Notes: generated by a model not told the origin, from the sequence alone. Shown: positions 32,691 through 49,609, numbered from the stretch's first letter. The stretch is 64,000 nt of DNA from Diphasiastrum complanatum (GCA_029204225.1 CM055096.1:73972919-74036918), one strand, 5' to 3'. A program made the numbers and translations.

Positions 32691-35540
32691 GTTGCTAACT
32701 GTGACTGTATACACTATGGTTAGATCATTGGGAGTTGGGGAGGCCTCGGGAGTGGTGGTAGCAAGCAAATAAGCAATATTGTTTTTTTTTTTTTTTAATT
32801 TGATATTTTTCTTTATCCTACATGGCATTCCTTAAAGGGTCTTTTTGATATTGAGAAATCCTCTAATGAATGCTTAAAGATCAAGTGATTGTAGTGTGAC
32901 TCTTTGAGATTTTTGATGTAATATAACCTATATTTAGTAATGCGTACATTGTAAAATGATGCAATCTTCATGTTATAAAAAATGATTAAAAAATTTAATT
33001 TCATTGTGGTAGACCAAGAGTGACCAAAATATATATATTGACAATCATACAATTAAAATAAAAGTATCATTTTTTTTTAAATAATTTTTTTTTAGAAATT
33101 TAATATTTACAAGCTTTTCATACAAGAACTAATATACTCGAAAGTGAAAGCAAAATCATAAGAGAAAGAAAAAATTGCAAAATTTCACAAAGAAAAACAT
33201 ACTTACTCGGTTTTTGCTTAGATTCAAAAGAGAACAAAGTACATATAGTGTAGAAGGTCAAGTTTGCCAATGAGCTCTCAAAAATATTCTAAGGTTTATT
33301 AGGTGAAAATCCAACATGTAATAAGGAAGAAGATTGAGATTTCTTGCCCTAATTTTCCATTCTAGCCTCATCCTTGAGTCTTGCCACGTAGGTGGCTAGT
33401 TTGATCAACCTACTCCATAAATCTAGGGATTTGGTCCTAAAATGAAGGAACCACTACCAAACAAACTTGACCAACTTTATAGACATCATGATTCTAACCT
33501 ACTCTAGAGTAGATTCCCATGTGGCACCATGGCCTCACACATGTGGGACCCACCAATGTACATATTTACATGCTTTAACAATAGCTAGATTTGCTAATTT
33601 AGGCAATTTTTTACACAACTAACTTCTAGACAAACATTTATTGCAAAAAAATATAATAAAAAGAGTCTAAATTCATTTCGATTCATGGCTTACCATCTCA
33701 ATCATTGTTTGTGTTTTTAAAATCTAACAAATGTATAAACTACAATTTTTCAGATTTCAATCAAATTTTGAAGAAACTAATATGATCAATTCAAAAAAAA
33801 AAAGCCAATATACAAACTGCTAGAAAATTGTGAAGATTATGGGGGAAATCTATATCTTTGATTTCTAAGCAATGAATGATCAGAACTTGAGAAACCATTA
33901 AGTTGGAGGTTAATTCCACCACTAGGAAGAAAAAGTAGAGAGATACTACTAAAATGTTGCAAGAAGCAACATTGACTCAACCTTCTAGTCGATGTAAGCT
34001 CTAGCTCTGATACCATTGTGAAGATTGCCTTCTATAAATCCTGAAGATCTTGTTGCAAAGCACCAAAAGGATAGATTGTGGTGCCAAATTATCCAACCAA
34101 CTAGAAGCTAAATATCAATCCACAATAGCTTCACCCATGAACCATAGTGAATGAATGCAAGTAAGGAGAGGATTCTGGTAACAACAAACTATAATTCGAA
34201 AGTGTAGAAGGGTGTGTCTCTATAGGTAATTATAGCCTACTAGATGCCTATGCATATGCCATGCAAACCTAGTGCACTACTAAACTCAATTGAATTGACT
34301 ATTGATACTCCTCAACATGCATATAGGTATCTAAAACCATGCATTGCTCCACGTGTCATAATTGGAGTGCTTGGCCCCCCTCAAGATTATTAATGAAAGA
34401 ATTGGCCTTGACTAGAATATCAAGGCATAACTAATAAACTCGAACATCGGAGTGCCAAATATCCACATCAAGTATTATTCCAGATCCTCAGTATTGGGCA
34501 TGAACTTAACAATCACAACATTTATTGATAGAGAGGTGCGATATCCAATACATAACACTCACATCTTCATGAAAAATATATGAGGAGGGTCACCATTTAT
34601 CATGGTACTCCCAAGCCTCGTTTATTGGGAATTTTTGGCATCTCTATATCACACTTGCTAGAGGGATGTCATCAGCCCATTGGGAGGTTCATGTTTTGTG
34701 CATACATCCCAAGAGTTTGGTAGGATTTGTTGTTCGGGGTCAAGCTTGACTTCTATTAAACTCACTTTCTAGAGCGGGACACAATTGGAGGTATGATATT
34801 ACCTCTATCTTTGCATTCACATTGCCTAAAATTTACTTTGCGACAACTTCGTGTCTCCTCTCACCATATACATGTGGACATTGGATGCTCTCACCATCTA
34901 CATGTGGACATTGGATGCTTTCATGGCACCCCAAATGAGAATAGGATTTGTCAGTTGTGTACCATGGGTGAGGTCAATACGCCTAGCTACAACTCGGCCT
35001 TGCCAATGTTACCAAGCTCTTCAAATTTAGTTATCTAAAAAAAGTAGATTCCATTGCATCTTCATAAAATATTTTAGATCATTATGAGATTTAGACCACA
35101 TCTGGAGCTCTAATTATAAAATCTCACCTAACTGGTGGCTAAATCTAGGATGAGTCACGTGGTTGGTCACCAATTTCACCAATAACTCTTCATTAGAATC
35201 TCGTAGTCGTTGTCTGAAATTTGGGCCCAATATGTCCTGTTTTTTTTTTTTTCCTGATGTATCTGCTAGTTTTAGAAGAAAATTTTGTAATCTTTGGAAT
35301 CGGTCCTGATTCTGTATCAACTGTCAGTCACAATGCTATAGAATAGTGTTATTCTGAAAAAAGATCCTTGCACCTACTCCTCACGTGTCATGACTGTTCA
35401 CTATTGGGATTTTTGTTGTCTGTTCGTTGGAAAACACTGAGGATTGCCTCCTGAAAGCCTTAAAGCAGTAGCATGCAGCCATAAAGCGAGTGAACACCTA
35501 TGTTCTTTGTTATCTCCACCCTTGATCTTGCTATAGTAGA
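32691..35540. other. AT-rich intergenic region
   Basis: No host gene recognised. It contains A/T homopolymers, a minus-strand primer-binding-site-like GCTCTGATACCA (34003-34014) next to TGTGAAGATTGCC, which could mark one eroded LTR, and a 30-bp tandem duplication (TCACCATATACATGTGGACA type) at about 34860-34919. Confidence 0.4.
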
Positions 35541-35546
35541 TCCAAT

Positions 35547-35750
35547 CAGTGTTCAGGAAAGCCGGCAAAGTTCAGGAATGGAACCGGCAATTTTTGTCAA
35601 AAACCGGCATGCTCAAAAACTTGCAGGTTTTTTTAGGTCATAAAACAATCTATAACCGGCATGTATTGAGGGTCATCCTTGAGAAAACTGAAAGAGTTCA
35701 GAAAATACAGGTTTTTGGAGGAGAACCCAAAAAAGGTTTCCCGAACACTG
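35547..35750. mobile_element. 204-bp hAT-type MITE with perfect 8-bp target duplication
   Basis: GATCCAAT flanks the element on both sides (35539-35546 and 35751-35758). The ends are inverted repeats: CAGTGTTCAGGAAAGCC on the left and CCAGTGTTCGGGAAACC-type on the right when read inward, with the CAGTGTTC start typical of hAT elements. Inside, CCGGCA recurs four times. No transposase is encoded, so it would have moved with an enzyme supplied in trans. Confidence 0.88.
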
Positions 35751-35860
35751 GATCCAATGGTCACACTCTCCTTCACGCGCCAACCTGCTGCCTAGAGAAG
35801 TCAAGAGACCTCAAGAAAATCTATTAACTTCTAAACATCACCTAACTACTGACATCATCC

Positions 35861-35930
35861 ATAATGCTTCTTGGTTTCGAAGGGGAGGCTCGAACCTGGG
35901 ACCAAAGAAACTTTGGATGAGCCTACTAGC
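35861..35930 (-). repeat. Third SINE copy, minus strand
   Basis: The minus strand reads ATCCAAAGTTTCTTTGGTCC, then CAGGTTCGAGCCTCCCCTT and ACCAAGAAGCATTATG. It matches the tandem pair at 28.0-28.2 kb, with a good B box (GGTTCGAGCC). The A-box end is cut short or diverged. Confidence 0.7.
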
Positions 35931-37512
35931 TAGATTTTACATATTTTCATATAGCTCTAATTTTATACACGTCAAATTATAAGTTTACGATGTATAGGTG
36001 ATTTTAAAGACTTTAAACATAATATGTTAATTTTGATTTACCCTAGATTGACATTCAATGTGAATGAGTATTATACCGAATATGAATTGTAATTCTATCC
36101 TATACTACTAGTATCATTCATTAGAACAAATTAAAGTATACATCTATTGAATGTTTGTTGCTTAGTTGCATAAACACTAAATATCGCAAAAAAATTTCTC
36201 TCCTATAATCCAAGGCTCATAACTTAATTTGAAGATATTTCACTTTCCATTCACGATTGCATCAACCTATATTGGTACGTCACTTTGTGAAGCCATCAAA
36301 TCATACAAGTCAAGTAATTACTAAGTACAACATAGAATATCTGGACATAAATCCAACTAACCACATCTTAAAACTAGAGTTGTTTTCAGCACATTTTTGT
36401 GCGCGTGCGCACAAAAGTGTGCATAAAACCCTTGGTCACTTGATGAGACATAACAAGCATTATTATTGAGTGAAATTTCAATCTTTCAACTGTATGTGGA
36501 ACTAGACTTGACTCTTCATTGTGTTATTGGAAGACTTAATTTTTTTTTTCTCTCAAATGATGGCAGTTCGCCCCCAATTTTTAGAACTTTTCAGCACTTC
36601 ACATGGGTAACTTTAGGTGCACGTATATATCTCGATAGGACTCCAAATTTTTATAGGCATGTTTCTATGGTCATAAAGGATTTTTGAAAGTAGACAGCCA
36701 AAGAAAGGGTGATAAAAACACCTCCAAAATAGCTGAAACGTTTTAGCACCTTTCAATAATTTTCAGTACTTTTCAACACTTGACATGGATAACTTTAGAT
36801 GCACATAGGCTGTCTCTACATAACTCCAAATTTGAAAAAAATTTGAGAGACATGTTTCTATGGTCATATAATACTTTTTTTAGTAGGCAAACCAACAAAA
36901 TATTGTTAAAATCATGGTATTATACGCTCATATATGATATTTCTAGTTTTGGTGATTTTTATCAACACTTCAAAGGATAACTTTGAATGTCGGTATCTAT
37001 CTCTATAGGTCCCGAAATTCATTTTTTTTTTTAATAGGCATGTTTCGATAATCATAAAGGATTTTTAAGAGTAGACATGCTAAAAATTGAATGTAAAATT
37101 ACCAACAATGTAGTCTCATATATGAAAATATTGAAGTTTTATCAGTACCCCCACATGTTTGACACATCATATCTTACATATAAGTTGTTCAAAATGAAGA
37201 TCTCAAATTTTTTAATTGGTAAATGTATATATGAAGCACACACATGTGAAAGGATTTGATGTGATTCATCATAGTTTATGAGATATGATTTTTTGAATAA
37301 CTGCTTTCAAATTCACACTTTTGTGTGAATTTTGAAACGACTCTAGCGTTAAAAGAAAAGACTGTTACATAGACACTATTGAAATTTCACAATTCTAGCT
37401 TGACCAAATTTGGTCACATGCATTGTAATTGGCAAAATGGCCATGTAAATAGATGCCACACGTGCCAAATCACATAGGATGCTTTCCAAAAAGTTCATTC
37501 CTCATATTACAT
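35931..37512. other. AT-rich intergenic region
   Basis: Short open frames only, none with recognisable features. Sequence phrases of the type 'ACTTTCAACACTT...AACTTTA(A/G)(A/G)TG' recur at about 36.6, 36.78 and 36.97 kb, hinting at an old tandem repeat. Confidence 0.4.
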
Positions 37513-38025
37513 TGTGATAGCATCTTTGAAATGAGGCCAAAATGTGTTTGGATAGGCTAGAGAAATTCTAGGATCTAAAAATAGCATGTTTTACATTGTT
37601 TTTGGATCTTGAGATCTTGACCCCAAGTTAGGGTGGATCCAATGACCTATTAGGTTAGATATTAGGGTTAGGGTATGAAAAGTTCAGAGGTGCCCTAATA
37701 TGCTCAGATCCGAGCTTGAAATTTATAAATGTATGATGGGAAAGTATGAAGAAATTGAGATTTTCCACCTCTATCAACATTGTCTTTTGGTGGCGAGTTC
37801 TAGCTATTGGATGTGAGTGATTTTATGCATTAATTACTTGCTCTGAAAGGTACTGAAGTTGTTTACAGGTCTAAGAAGCTTGTTGTACTGTACTTTAGTG
37901 TATTTAATCAAATCTATATGCCTATTGTGGAGTTAAATGCCAAATTAGCTAGTTTTGGTAACTATTCTTGATTCTAGGTCATAGTTTGAATTGATTGGGA
38001 TTGAATTTGCTGTAAAATTTTGTCA
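37513..38025 (+). repeat. 5' LTR of a second copia element
   Basis: Begins TGTGATAG and ends ATTTTGTCA, directly followed by a primer-binding site. It is highly similar to 40517-41082 but lacks about 50 bp near its end. The exact start is uncertain because the matching 3' LTR start lies at a deletion junction. Confidence 0.8.
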
Positions 38026-38038
38026 TGGTATCAGAGCC
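38026..38038 (+). other. Primer-binding site, Met tRNA type
   Basis: TGGTATCAGAGCC abuts the LTR end. Confidence 0.9.
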
Positions 38039-38833
38039 TAATCAAAAGTGAGATTTAGATTTGATTTTCTCAAGCTTAGATCCTAGATTTGAGTAGTATT
38101 GGGCTTGTCCTTGCTACTAGTTGCTAATCTAGTGATTCTATCTTCAAATTTGGTTTTATTTGAGTGAAAATAGATCAAAGGGAAATTGTTTTGCTGATGT
38201 ATAGCTGCAGGAACCGAGATTGACCCATTTCCATTCAATCAAACCAAATTAGAAAGTTCTTAAAAGGTTGAATCTTGGAGTACATGTCTCCTAGTAGAGA
38301 GATTTTCATAAGGATTTGAATGCCACCACTCTTTAGAAACTTGAATCAGCCATTTGAGAGCTTAATTAGGTCGTTCTTAGGCTTCTTAAGGTCCTAAAAT
38401 ACACCTTTTAGGTTCAGATCAAGTGTTTTGATGATTTCTTCATCTAGAAATGCAAAACTAGTGAAAATTGTGTTTCTATTCTACTCGGTTTGTGATTGGA
38501 TATGTCAATGTGATTCAACCTGAATTTAAAAGGCTTTATTTGTAAGACATTTGTGTGTTATAAAGTGCTTTTGGTTCAGTATAGGTGGATTCACCCTTCT
38601 TGTGAAGTTGAGATCAAGGAGGAGACTAGTTTTGATCAAATCTATAGTAAATTGAGCTAGGTTTGGATCTAGTTTGGATCTTGAAGATAGATCAAGCTCA
38701 AGATCATCTTAAGGCTTGTTGAGAAATTAGAGAGTGATTCATCTCAAGTCCCAAAGAGAGTGGGATAGCTAGTAGTGATCATATTTTGTACAATCTATCT
38801 TGTTTCATTGAATCTATCTCCCTATCATTGAAG

Positions 38834-40564
38834 ATGGCATCCATAAGTGCCTATCTTTTGGATTCTAATGATAGATTGAACTCTTCAAATTATTCAATTT
38901 GAAAGTTAAGAATGGAATCCATCCTTGGCATGCAAGACTTGATGGATATTGTGAATGGAGAGGAAGATGGGCCAATCCATCCACAAGAAGCAACTAAATA
39001 CAAGAGAAGGTGCAAGATTGCACTTCATTGTATTAAAATGAATGTTGCAAATGATTTGCTCAAAGTAGTAGGAGCATGTACCTCAGCCCAAGAGGCTTGG
39101 GAGACTCTTCAAAAGATCTATGAGTCCAAGAATACCTCAAGACTACTTTCCCTCAAGAACCAAGTTCTTCAATGCTTCCAAGGAAAGAGTGAGAGTGGAC
39201 ATCAATTTGTTTTGAGAGTGAAAGATTTAAACAAAGAGCTTACTTATGTTGGTGAACCTATTAAAAAGAGTGAGCTTGTGCAAATAGTTTTGAATGGCTT
39301 ATGTAGTGACTTTACGAAACTTGTTCAAAGCTATGCTATCATGCGAAACTTGCCTACACTTGAAGACCTTCAAAGTGTGGTGATGGCCGAGGAGAGTAGG
39401 AAGGCTCATATCAAATCAAGGATGGAGAGGCTTTCCATCGATGATGGTGATGACAAAGCCTTATTTTTCAAGAGAAAAGGCAAAGCAAAGAGCAAGGGAG
39501 GAGCATTAAAACAGGAGCAAGCAAAGGATGGAGATCAAGGAGGATCCACATCCTCATCATCACAAGTCAAGACCAAGAAGGACAAATCTAAGATCAAGTC
39601 CTACTATTGTAGCAAGATGGGACACTATGCCTCGGAATGCTTCAAGAGGAAGCAAGATCAAAGTCAAGCCAACATTGGACAAGAGGAGGAAGAGAGCTAT
39701 CATGAGGACTCACTCATGATGCCAACCTTTTCATCATCAAATGTCAAAGGTGAAGATCCTTGGTGGATAGATAGTGGGGCTAGCTCCCACATGTCGGGTA
39801 AAAGGGAGTATTTTTCTCAACTCACACCTTATGTAGGACCTATAAAGTCTATTTTTATAGCAAATGATCATGAATGTAAAGTTGAAGGTGTGGGATCCAT
39901 TCCCTTATGCTTAGGATCTTCCAAGAAGACTAAGATAGATGGTGTTCTCTTCATTTCTAGCATCACTAAGAATTTGCTAAGTGTTGGCCAACTTTTAGAT
40001 CATGGGTTCTCTACTAATGTATGCAACATCAAGAAAAGTGGGATGATCATAACAAGCGGAACAAGGTTTGGGAGGTTATTTAAGCTTGATGCTTTTGTAG
40101 ACCCTAACCAACTTGTGATGGTAGCCGAGGAGAAAAACATGACCACATTTGATTTATGGCACAAAAGGCTTGGTCACATCAACACCAAGTCCATGGAAGC
40201 CATGTGCAAGGAGGAGCTTGCTCTCGGCCTTCCAAGATCTTTGGAAAAGGAGGAAAGGGTATGTGAAGCTTGTGCCTTGGCTAAGGCACACAAGTTACCT
40301 TTTTCAAGTTCAACCACAAAGACAAGTCATCCTCTGTTGATTCACTCGGATGTGCATTTTGCTAGCACAAAGGGCAATGGTGGAGCTACAATGTTTGTTA
40401 CATATATAGATGACTACTCAAGATATGGATGGATATATCTACTTTCCTCTAAAGCACATGTTTTTGAGAGTTTTGTCAAGTTCAAGACTTTTGTTGAGAA
40501 GCATCATAATCACAATTGTGATAGGATATTTGAAATGAGGCCAAAATGTGTTTGGATAGACTAG
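38834..40564 (+). pseudogene. Copia gag-protease-partial integrase, one long frame
   Basis: The natural start is probably ATG 38834 (MASISAYLLDSNDRLNSSNYSI). The next codon is TGA where copia Gag has Trp (38900-38902), so only ATG 38912 and its 550-codon frame remain open. The Gag capsid spans residues 1-170. The zinc knuckle reads SYYCSKMGHYASEC, with the first Cys replaced by Ser. The protease active site is WWIDSGASSHMSG (about 39760). The integrase zinc domain follows (LWHKRLGHIN...CEACALAKAHKLPF), then the first core Asp (LIHSDVHF). The frame stops in LTR sequence because the rest of integrase, all reverse transcriptase and RNase H are deleted. Confidence 0.88.
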
Positions 40565-41082
40565 AGAAATTCTAGGATCTAAAAATAGCATGTTTAGCAT
40601 TGTTTTTGGATCTTGAGATCTTGACCCCAAGTTAAAGTGGATCCAATGACCTATTAGGTTAGATATTAGGGTTAGGGTATGAAAAGTTCATAGGTGCCCT
40701 AATATGCTCAGATCTGAGCTTGAAATGTATAAATGTATGATGGGAACTCCATCAAAGTATGAAGAAAAATCGAGTTTTTCCACTTCTATCAACATTGTCT
40801 TCAGTGGTGGCGAGTTCTAGCTATTGGATGTGAGTGATTTTATACATTAATTACTTGATTTGGAAGGTATTGAAGTTGTTTACAGGTCTGAGAAGCTTGT
40901 TGTACTTTACTTTAGTGTATTTGATCAAATCTATGTGCCTATTGCGGAGTTAAACACCAAATTAGCTAGTTTTGGTAACTAGTCTTGATTCTAGCTCATA
41001 GTTTGGATCTAAATCTTTGATTTGTGCATTATCCATCACTTTTAGGATTGATTGGGATTGAATTTGCTGTAAAATTTTGTCA
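40517..41082 (+). repeat. 3' LTR of the second copia element
   Basis: Matches 37513-38025 with scattered changes and an extra block of about 50 bp. Ends ATTTTGTCA. It directly follows truncated integrase. No matching target duplication was found next to the two LTRs, probably because the deletion took the true LTR start. Confidence 0.8.
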
Positions 41083-41856
41083 GACACTCAAGTCACCAAA
41101 ATCATGTCTTTCATTTTTTACTTCATCACACTTTTTAGTTTGCGGAGCATAATATATTGTGTTGCCTAGTGAAAAATCAAAACTTATGACTAAAATACAA
41201 TAATAAGTTATTTTTGATGGTTCAAGTTGTAAAATGCATTGACAATTCACAATCCTTATGATATAACCGTAATTTTTAAATAATGAGAAATGACATTTAT
41301 TATTGGAAAGCAAAAGGTTATCTTATAATTGGAATACATAGACCTTAAGTCATTGTCATGAATTTTATCCAAGAATTTTACAGGTGACAATATTCATCAT
41401 GCACAAATGCAAGATATACATGTCCATAATTTAGTATATAACATGCTACCTAAAATAAAATTACGGAATAAATTTTTTTGTAAATAATGAAAACATCAAC
41501 AAATATAGTTATAAAGGACAAACCACCTATATTACGACAAAGGCAAGTACTAAAAAACATAGAGTTTAAGTATTTCATTATACGTGAACATCATATTATT
41601 CATTAAAATTATAAAAAATATCTAGTTTCAATTTGTGCCACTCTATTTTCAAACATAGCATGTCGGATGGTCCAACAAAAAAGCTGACTATGACAAGAAG
41701 AGACCAATAAAAGTATGATGGTCTATAATGTTGTAAAAAATATTCAACGAAATAGAAAATTGTTGGCCTTGAAAGGTCAATTATTGTAGTCCTCACCACC
41801 ATCATGTAGGCCATCATAGAAATGCTTAGATAATTGAGTTCACAGTGGTAGAATCT
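41083..41856. other. Spacer between the copia element and the MADS-box gene
   Basis: AT-rich. No gene seen. It may include the 3' untranslated region of the MADS-box gene. Confidence 0.4.
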
Positions 41857-42057
41857 TCAAGACATTGCAGAGGTATAGAGTTTTTCATTTGCTTGCTCTT
41901 TCCCAATGTTGTCAAAATTTAGAAACAGTGCTACCCATTTTTCTTTCTCTTGTCGAACATAGTTCATGGCATGGTGGTCCTCGATCATCATATTAGAAAG
42001 AACATTGGGCTTGTGTGTTGGAGCTTCAAAACTCAGTGTTTCTTTGTCTTGATTACC
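41857..42057 (-). pseudogene. Frameshifted, diverged copy of the MADS-gene repeat
   Basis: A 66-codon frame lies just after the MADS-gene stop in a different phase. FEAPTHKPNVLSNMMIEDHH in it parallels FEDPTHGSNIFGGMMLMDEH of the upstream repeats. It then diverges (EKWVALFLNFDNIGKEQANE) and ends in TGA at 41857. Either it is decayed coding sequence or it is reached by an unseen splice. A simple intron is unlikely, because only about 30 bp separate the two frames. Confidence 0.5.
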
Positions 42058-42082
42058 ATATTGTTATCCATCCAATAAGTCT

Positions 42083-46586
<4,504 letters not shown>

Positions 46587-46990
46587 TTCTTGTCTTCTCC
46601 AATATGTTATTGTTGTCTTCTCTCCACTCCAAAATGGTGATATAAAAATAATCGCCCACCTGCAAAACAATCATCAAGTAGTCATCTAAGGTGTGAGAAA
46701 GAAAATTTGCAAGTGATCATAAAATGTTCATCGTCTGAAAATTAAAATTTTGATTCTATAGTTGAGATCTTAATCATAGAACCCATTATACCAGGTGTAT
46801 TAGTTTCCAGGATAATGTGCCCATAATATACTTGAATGTGACATTAATTGGGGCTGGCCTAGTGTACATTCTTGTGAGTACCTTTTAACCTTGGCTGTGC
46901 CATGCATATAAGCTTCCTTACACTCTTCTATTTCATGAATTAAACCCTCTAAATAGAGGCAACATGATGTAATTAATGGAGGCAGCCATA
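46587..46990 (-). promoter_or_regulatory. 5' untranslated region and putative promoter of the MADS-box gene
   Basis: A GATTGTTTTGCAG acceptor-like sequence at about 46662 on the minus strand suggests a spliced leader just upstream of the MADS start. No TATA box was picked out with confidence. Confidence 0.3.
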
Positions 46991-47019
46991 GCCCTTCAAC
47001 AATGAAGTGTAATCTCTCG

Positions 47020-47350
47020 ATAGAGTTCGAGAACAGAGGAGATCTTTCTTATAGGTTCAGCTCTGAAAGTTGGGACTTTCGTGCAGTTGGCTACTGGAAT
47101 AAAGATACCAGACTTTCAAGTGTTCCCCCTTCTCATGAGAAGCAAGGAACACTATACAGCAGAACGACAAATCACAAGCACTGTAGAATATCACGTGGCC
47201 AGGAGGTAGAAATATGGATGGGTATTTCCAAAAATTGGAAAACCTCTGATAATTGGTGTGCCAGAAAACATAGGCTACAAGAAATGTGTTGGAGTCCCAC
47301 AAGATGCACAGAACACAACAGAAATTACGGGTCCGAACACTGTTGGAGAG
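47020..47350 (+). pseudogene. Glutamate receptor-like (GLR) gene fragment, frameshifted
   Basis: Three successive frames give the order found in plant GLRs. SESWDFRAVGYWNKDTRLSS (47065-47125) matches the W-x-x-V-G-Y-W end of the N-terminal ligand-binding domain. NITWPGGR (about 47188) matches the W-P-G-G junction. GWVFPKIGKPLIIGVPENIGYKKCVGV (47218-47300) matches the start of the second ligand-binding domain (G-K-P-L-x-I-G-V-P). Plant GLRs are membrane cation channels gated by amino acids. No pore or transmembrane part is seen nearby. This is a relic of one exon. Confidence 0.6.
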
Positions 47351-48286
47351 CCATCAATGCATTAGTTGAAGGGATTGACTAATTAACGAGTAAGGAATCT
47401 GAGTCCGCATAGTGCGGGACATGACAGGATCGCGGCTGCTTTTCCACTTAACAATCTCTACAGGACAATTGATAGAAAATTGATAAGTAAAATTTATGTT
47501 GGGTACTTATGCAAGAAGTTGCATGCAAAAATGAAAAATCAAAATGAGTACAGTTACAGGCAGGAATTGATGACAGCAGCAGATTTGTTCAGACGATCTT
47601 CCTCTCTAAAAACAAGTAATGCATGCCAGTAACACTTAGATTTAAAAAAACGATGTGGCATACGACAAAGGCCTTGCCATTAATGTGATGTTTTAAGATT
47701 TGTAAATATTTGACATGAGAAACGATTATCAATAACAATGCATAAACATCATTTTCTAACTTTACATTGTCCTTTAGTAATTGAAATGTTTTTTTTTTTT
47801 TTCATTTTAGATTTCAACATTAACTATTTTGTGATTTGAATAATGTCAATGGTGACTTAAAAACAACATCTATAATCTCATTTTAGATTTTCAGCAATTG
47901 TAGTCTTCATTTGTCAATCATAATTATTACTTTATTCGAGTATGTACCATATGACAATCTCACAATCTATAGTCACAAAATTATACATGATTTTTGGAAT
48001 AGTAAATTCACAATATTTGCAATTAGTTTTCACAAAAGTAATCACAAATTTTATTATTAAGTATTTGCAGTTTTATAGGTCACTATAAATATTTAGATTA
48101 ATGTTCATGAAATTCATCGTAAATTTTATCATGTAATATTTAGGATTTCATGATGCACACTTACAATTTCGCTCTGTGCTTTGCCTTGCTTTTCGAGCAC
48201 CCGGAACAACAATCAAAACAAGAATCCACCACGAATCCACCAGAGACAGAGTGACCTCCGTTTAGCCAACGAACACAAGAGAAGAT

Positions 48287-48340
<54 letters not shown>

Positions 48341-49040
48341 TTTTGCTTTGCGGAATCAATTTGAAAATGGTAATCCACGAGTCATGTATAATAAAGCACC
48401 TCATGCATTCATAGTTGCATGCAGATAATAAATAGTAAAGCACAAATCATGTCTAATAAAGCACAACATGCATTCATAAATGCATGATAGTTTGGCCCTC
48501 AAACAAGGTTCGGGCCTTAAAACTTTGAGCCACTACCACAGATCGATCTTTAATGTTTACTTGTTTCCTAACTCCATTGACCAACCTCAACACACACAGT
48601 ATAAAGCTGCTCAAGGTGTTATCTCCTTAGACCCACTTCACGAATATATGTCCTTTATTGATTTGCGTTGGTAATAATATGTATTCTACGCAAGCTTCTT
48701 AGACGATCTCATTTTTGACCTTACGCCACACAATTTCCATGGCTTACTCAACAAACTCGCCGTCCTCACTATGTATTGCTTCTTCAGTTGCACACTTCGA
48801 TTCGTCTCTCGATCCTATGTAGTGATTACTATGTAGTGCAAAAACATAAGCTATATTCTCACATGGGTTCTTCTCATTCTGTTCATTTTAAAGGGAAAAT
48901 TGTTATCCAAAATTGCACAAACCGCCTTGGAGCTAGTTGCTTATGCAGGTGCAAGTCATCTGATTGTGATTTTTGGATAAATGAAAGAAAAATATCAAAA
49001 AGAATATGGCGGGCACTTGATGGCACTTTTCCAACAAAAC
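47351..49040. other. Intergenic stretch with one AG microsatellite
   Basis: No gene recognised. An (AG)n run of about 23 units lies at 48291-48337. The rest is AT-rich. Confidence 0.5.
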
Positions 49041-49042
49041 GA

Positions 49043-49180
49043 AATGGGCTGAACTAAGACGGTGTTGCATTTGTTTCAGTTATCAAAGCATCAAACAGGT
49101 TTGCAACAAAGCTGTAATGGGCTGAACTAAGAGGGTGTTGCATTTGTTCGGCTATCAAAGCATCAAACAGGTTTAAACCC
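49043..49180. repeat. Tandem duplication, period about 73 bp
   Basis: AATGGGCTGAACTAAGA at 49043 and 49116, and ATCAAAGCATCAAACAGGTT after each, show two imperfect copies head to tail. Confidence 0.85.
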
Positions 49181-49609
49181 TGTTATGACTAATGGCAACC
49201 AACATTGATCATTACTTTCAGTAGTCCAATATACATAACGGCATCAAGAGTCTAATTATAGAATATGATCAACAAAAGGTCTCAACCTTAAAAGTTGATA
49301 TGATCAAATTGATCAAATTGGTTATGTCGACATTGAAGGAACACGTATGAACAATCAGAAAAGACGCAAACCTTACAAGTTATGTTTTTAAAAAAAAGCT
49401 TACGTAACCATCGCATGGCACGTATAAGAACACATATACAGACGAAGTAGATCCTCATCAGCGATAAAACTGGCATAAGAAAAATATCAAAGATAGAAAG
49501 ATGAAAGCTGGTTTGCTTGCTTTACTTTAAGTAGTCTGGTTTACTTCTTGTAGACGACCCAATGAGTTGAGTCTGACATTCTGTAGGTTTATTCTGAAAA
49601 AACAAAAAT

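Noticed and set aside
33825-34020. Short LTR pair starting TGTGAAGATT around an orphan primer-binding site
   Set aside because: Only ten bases match between the two sites. The following sequence is unrelated.
37372-37376. GACAC as target duplication of the second copia element
   Set aside because: It matches the 5 bp after the 3' LTR but is not next to a TG start. A 5-mer match in that much sequence is likely by chance.
37660-37680. Telomere-like TTAGGGTTAGGG
   Set aside because: Only two units, not the plant TTTAGGG type, and present in both LTR copies, so it is ordinary LTR sequence.
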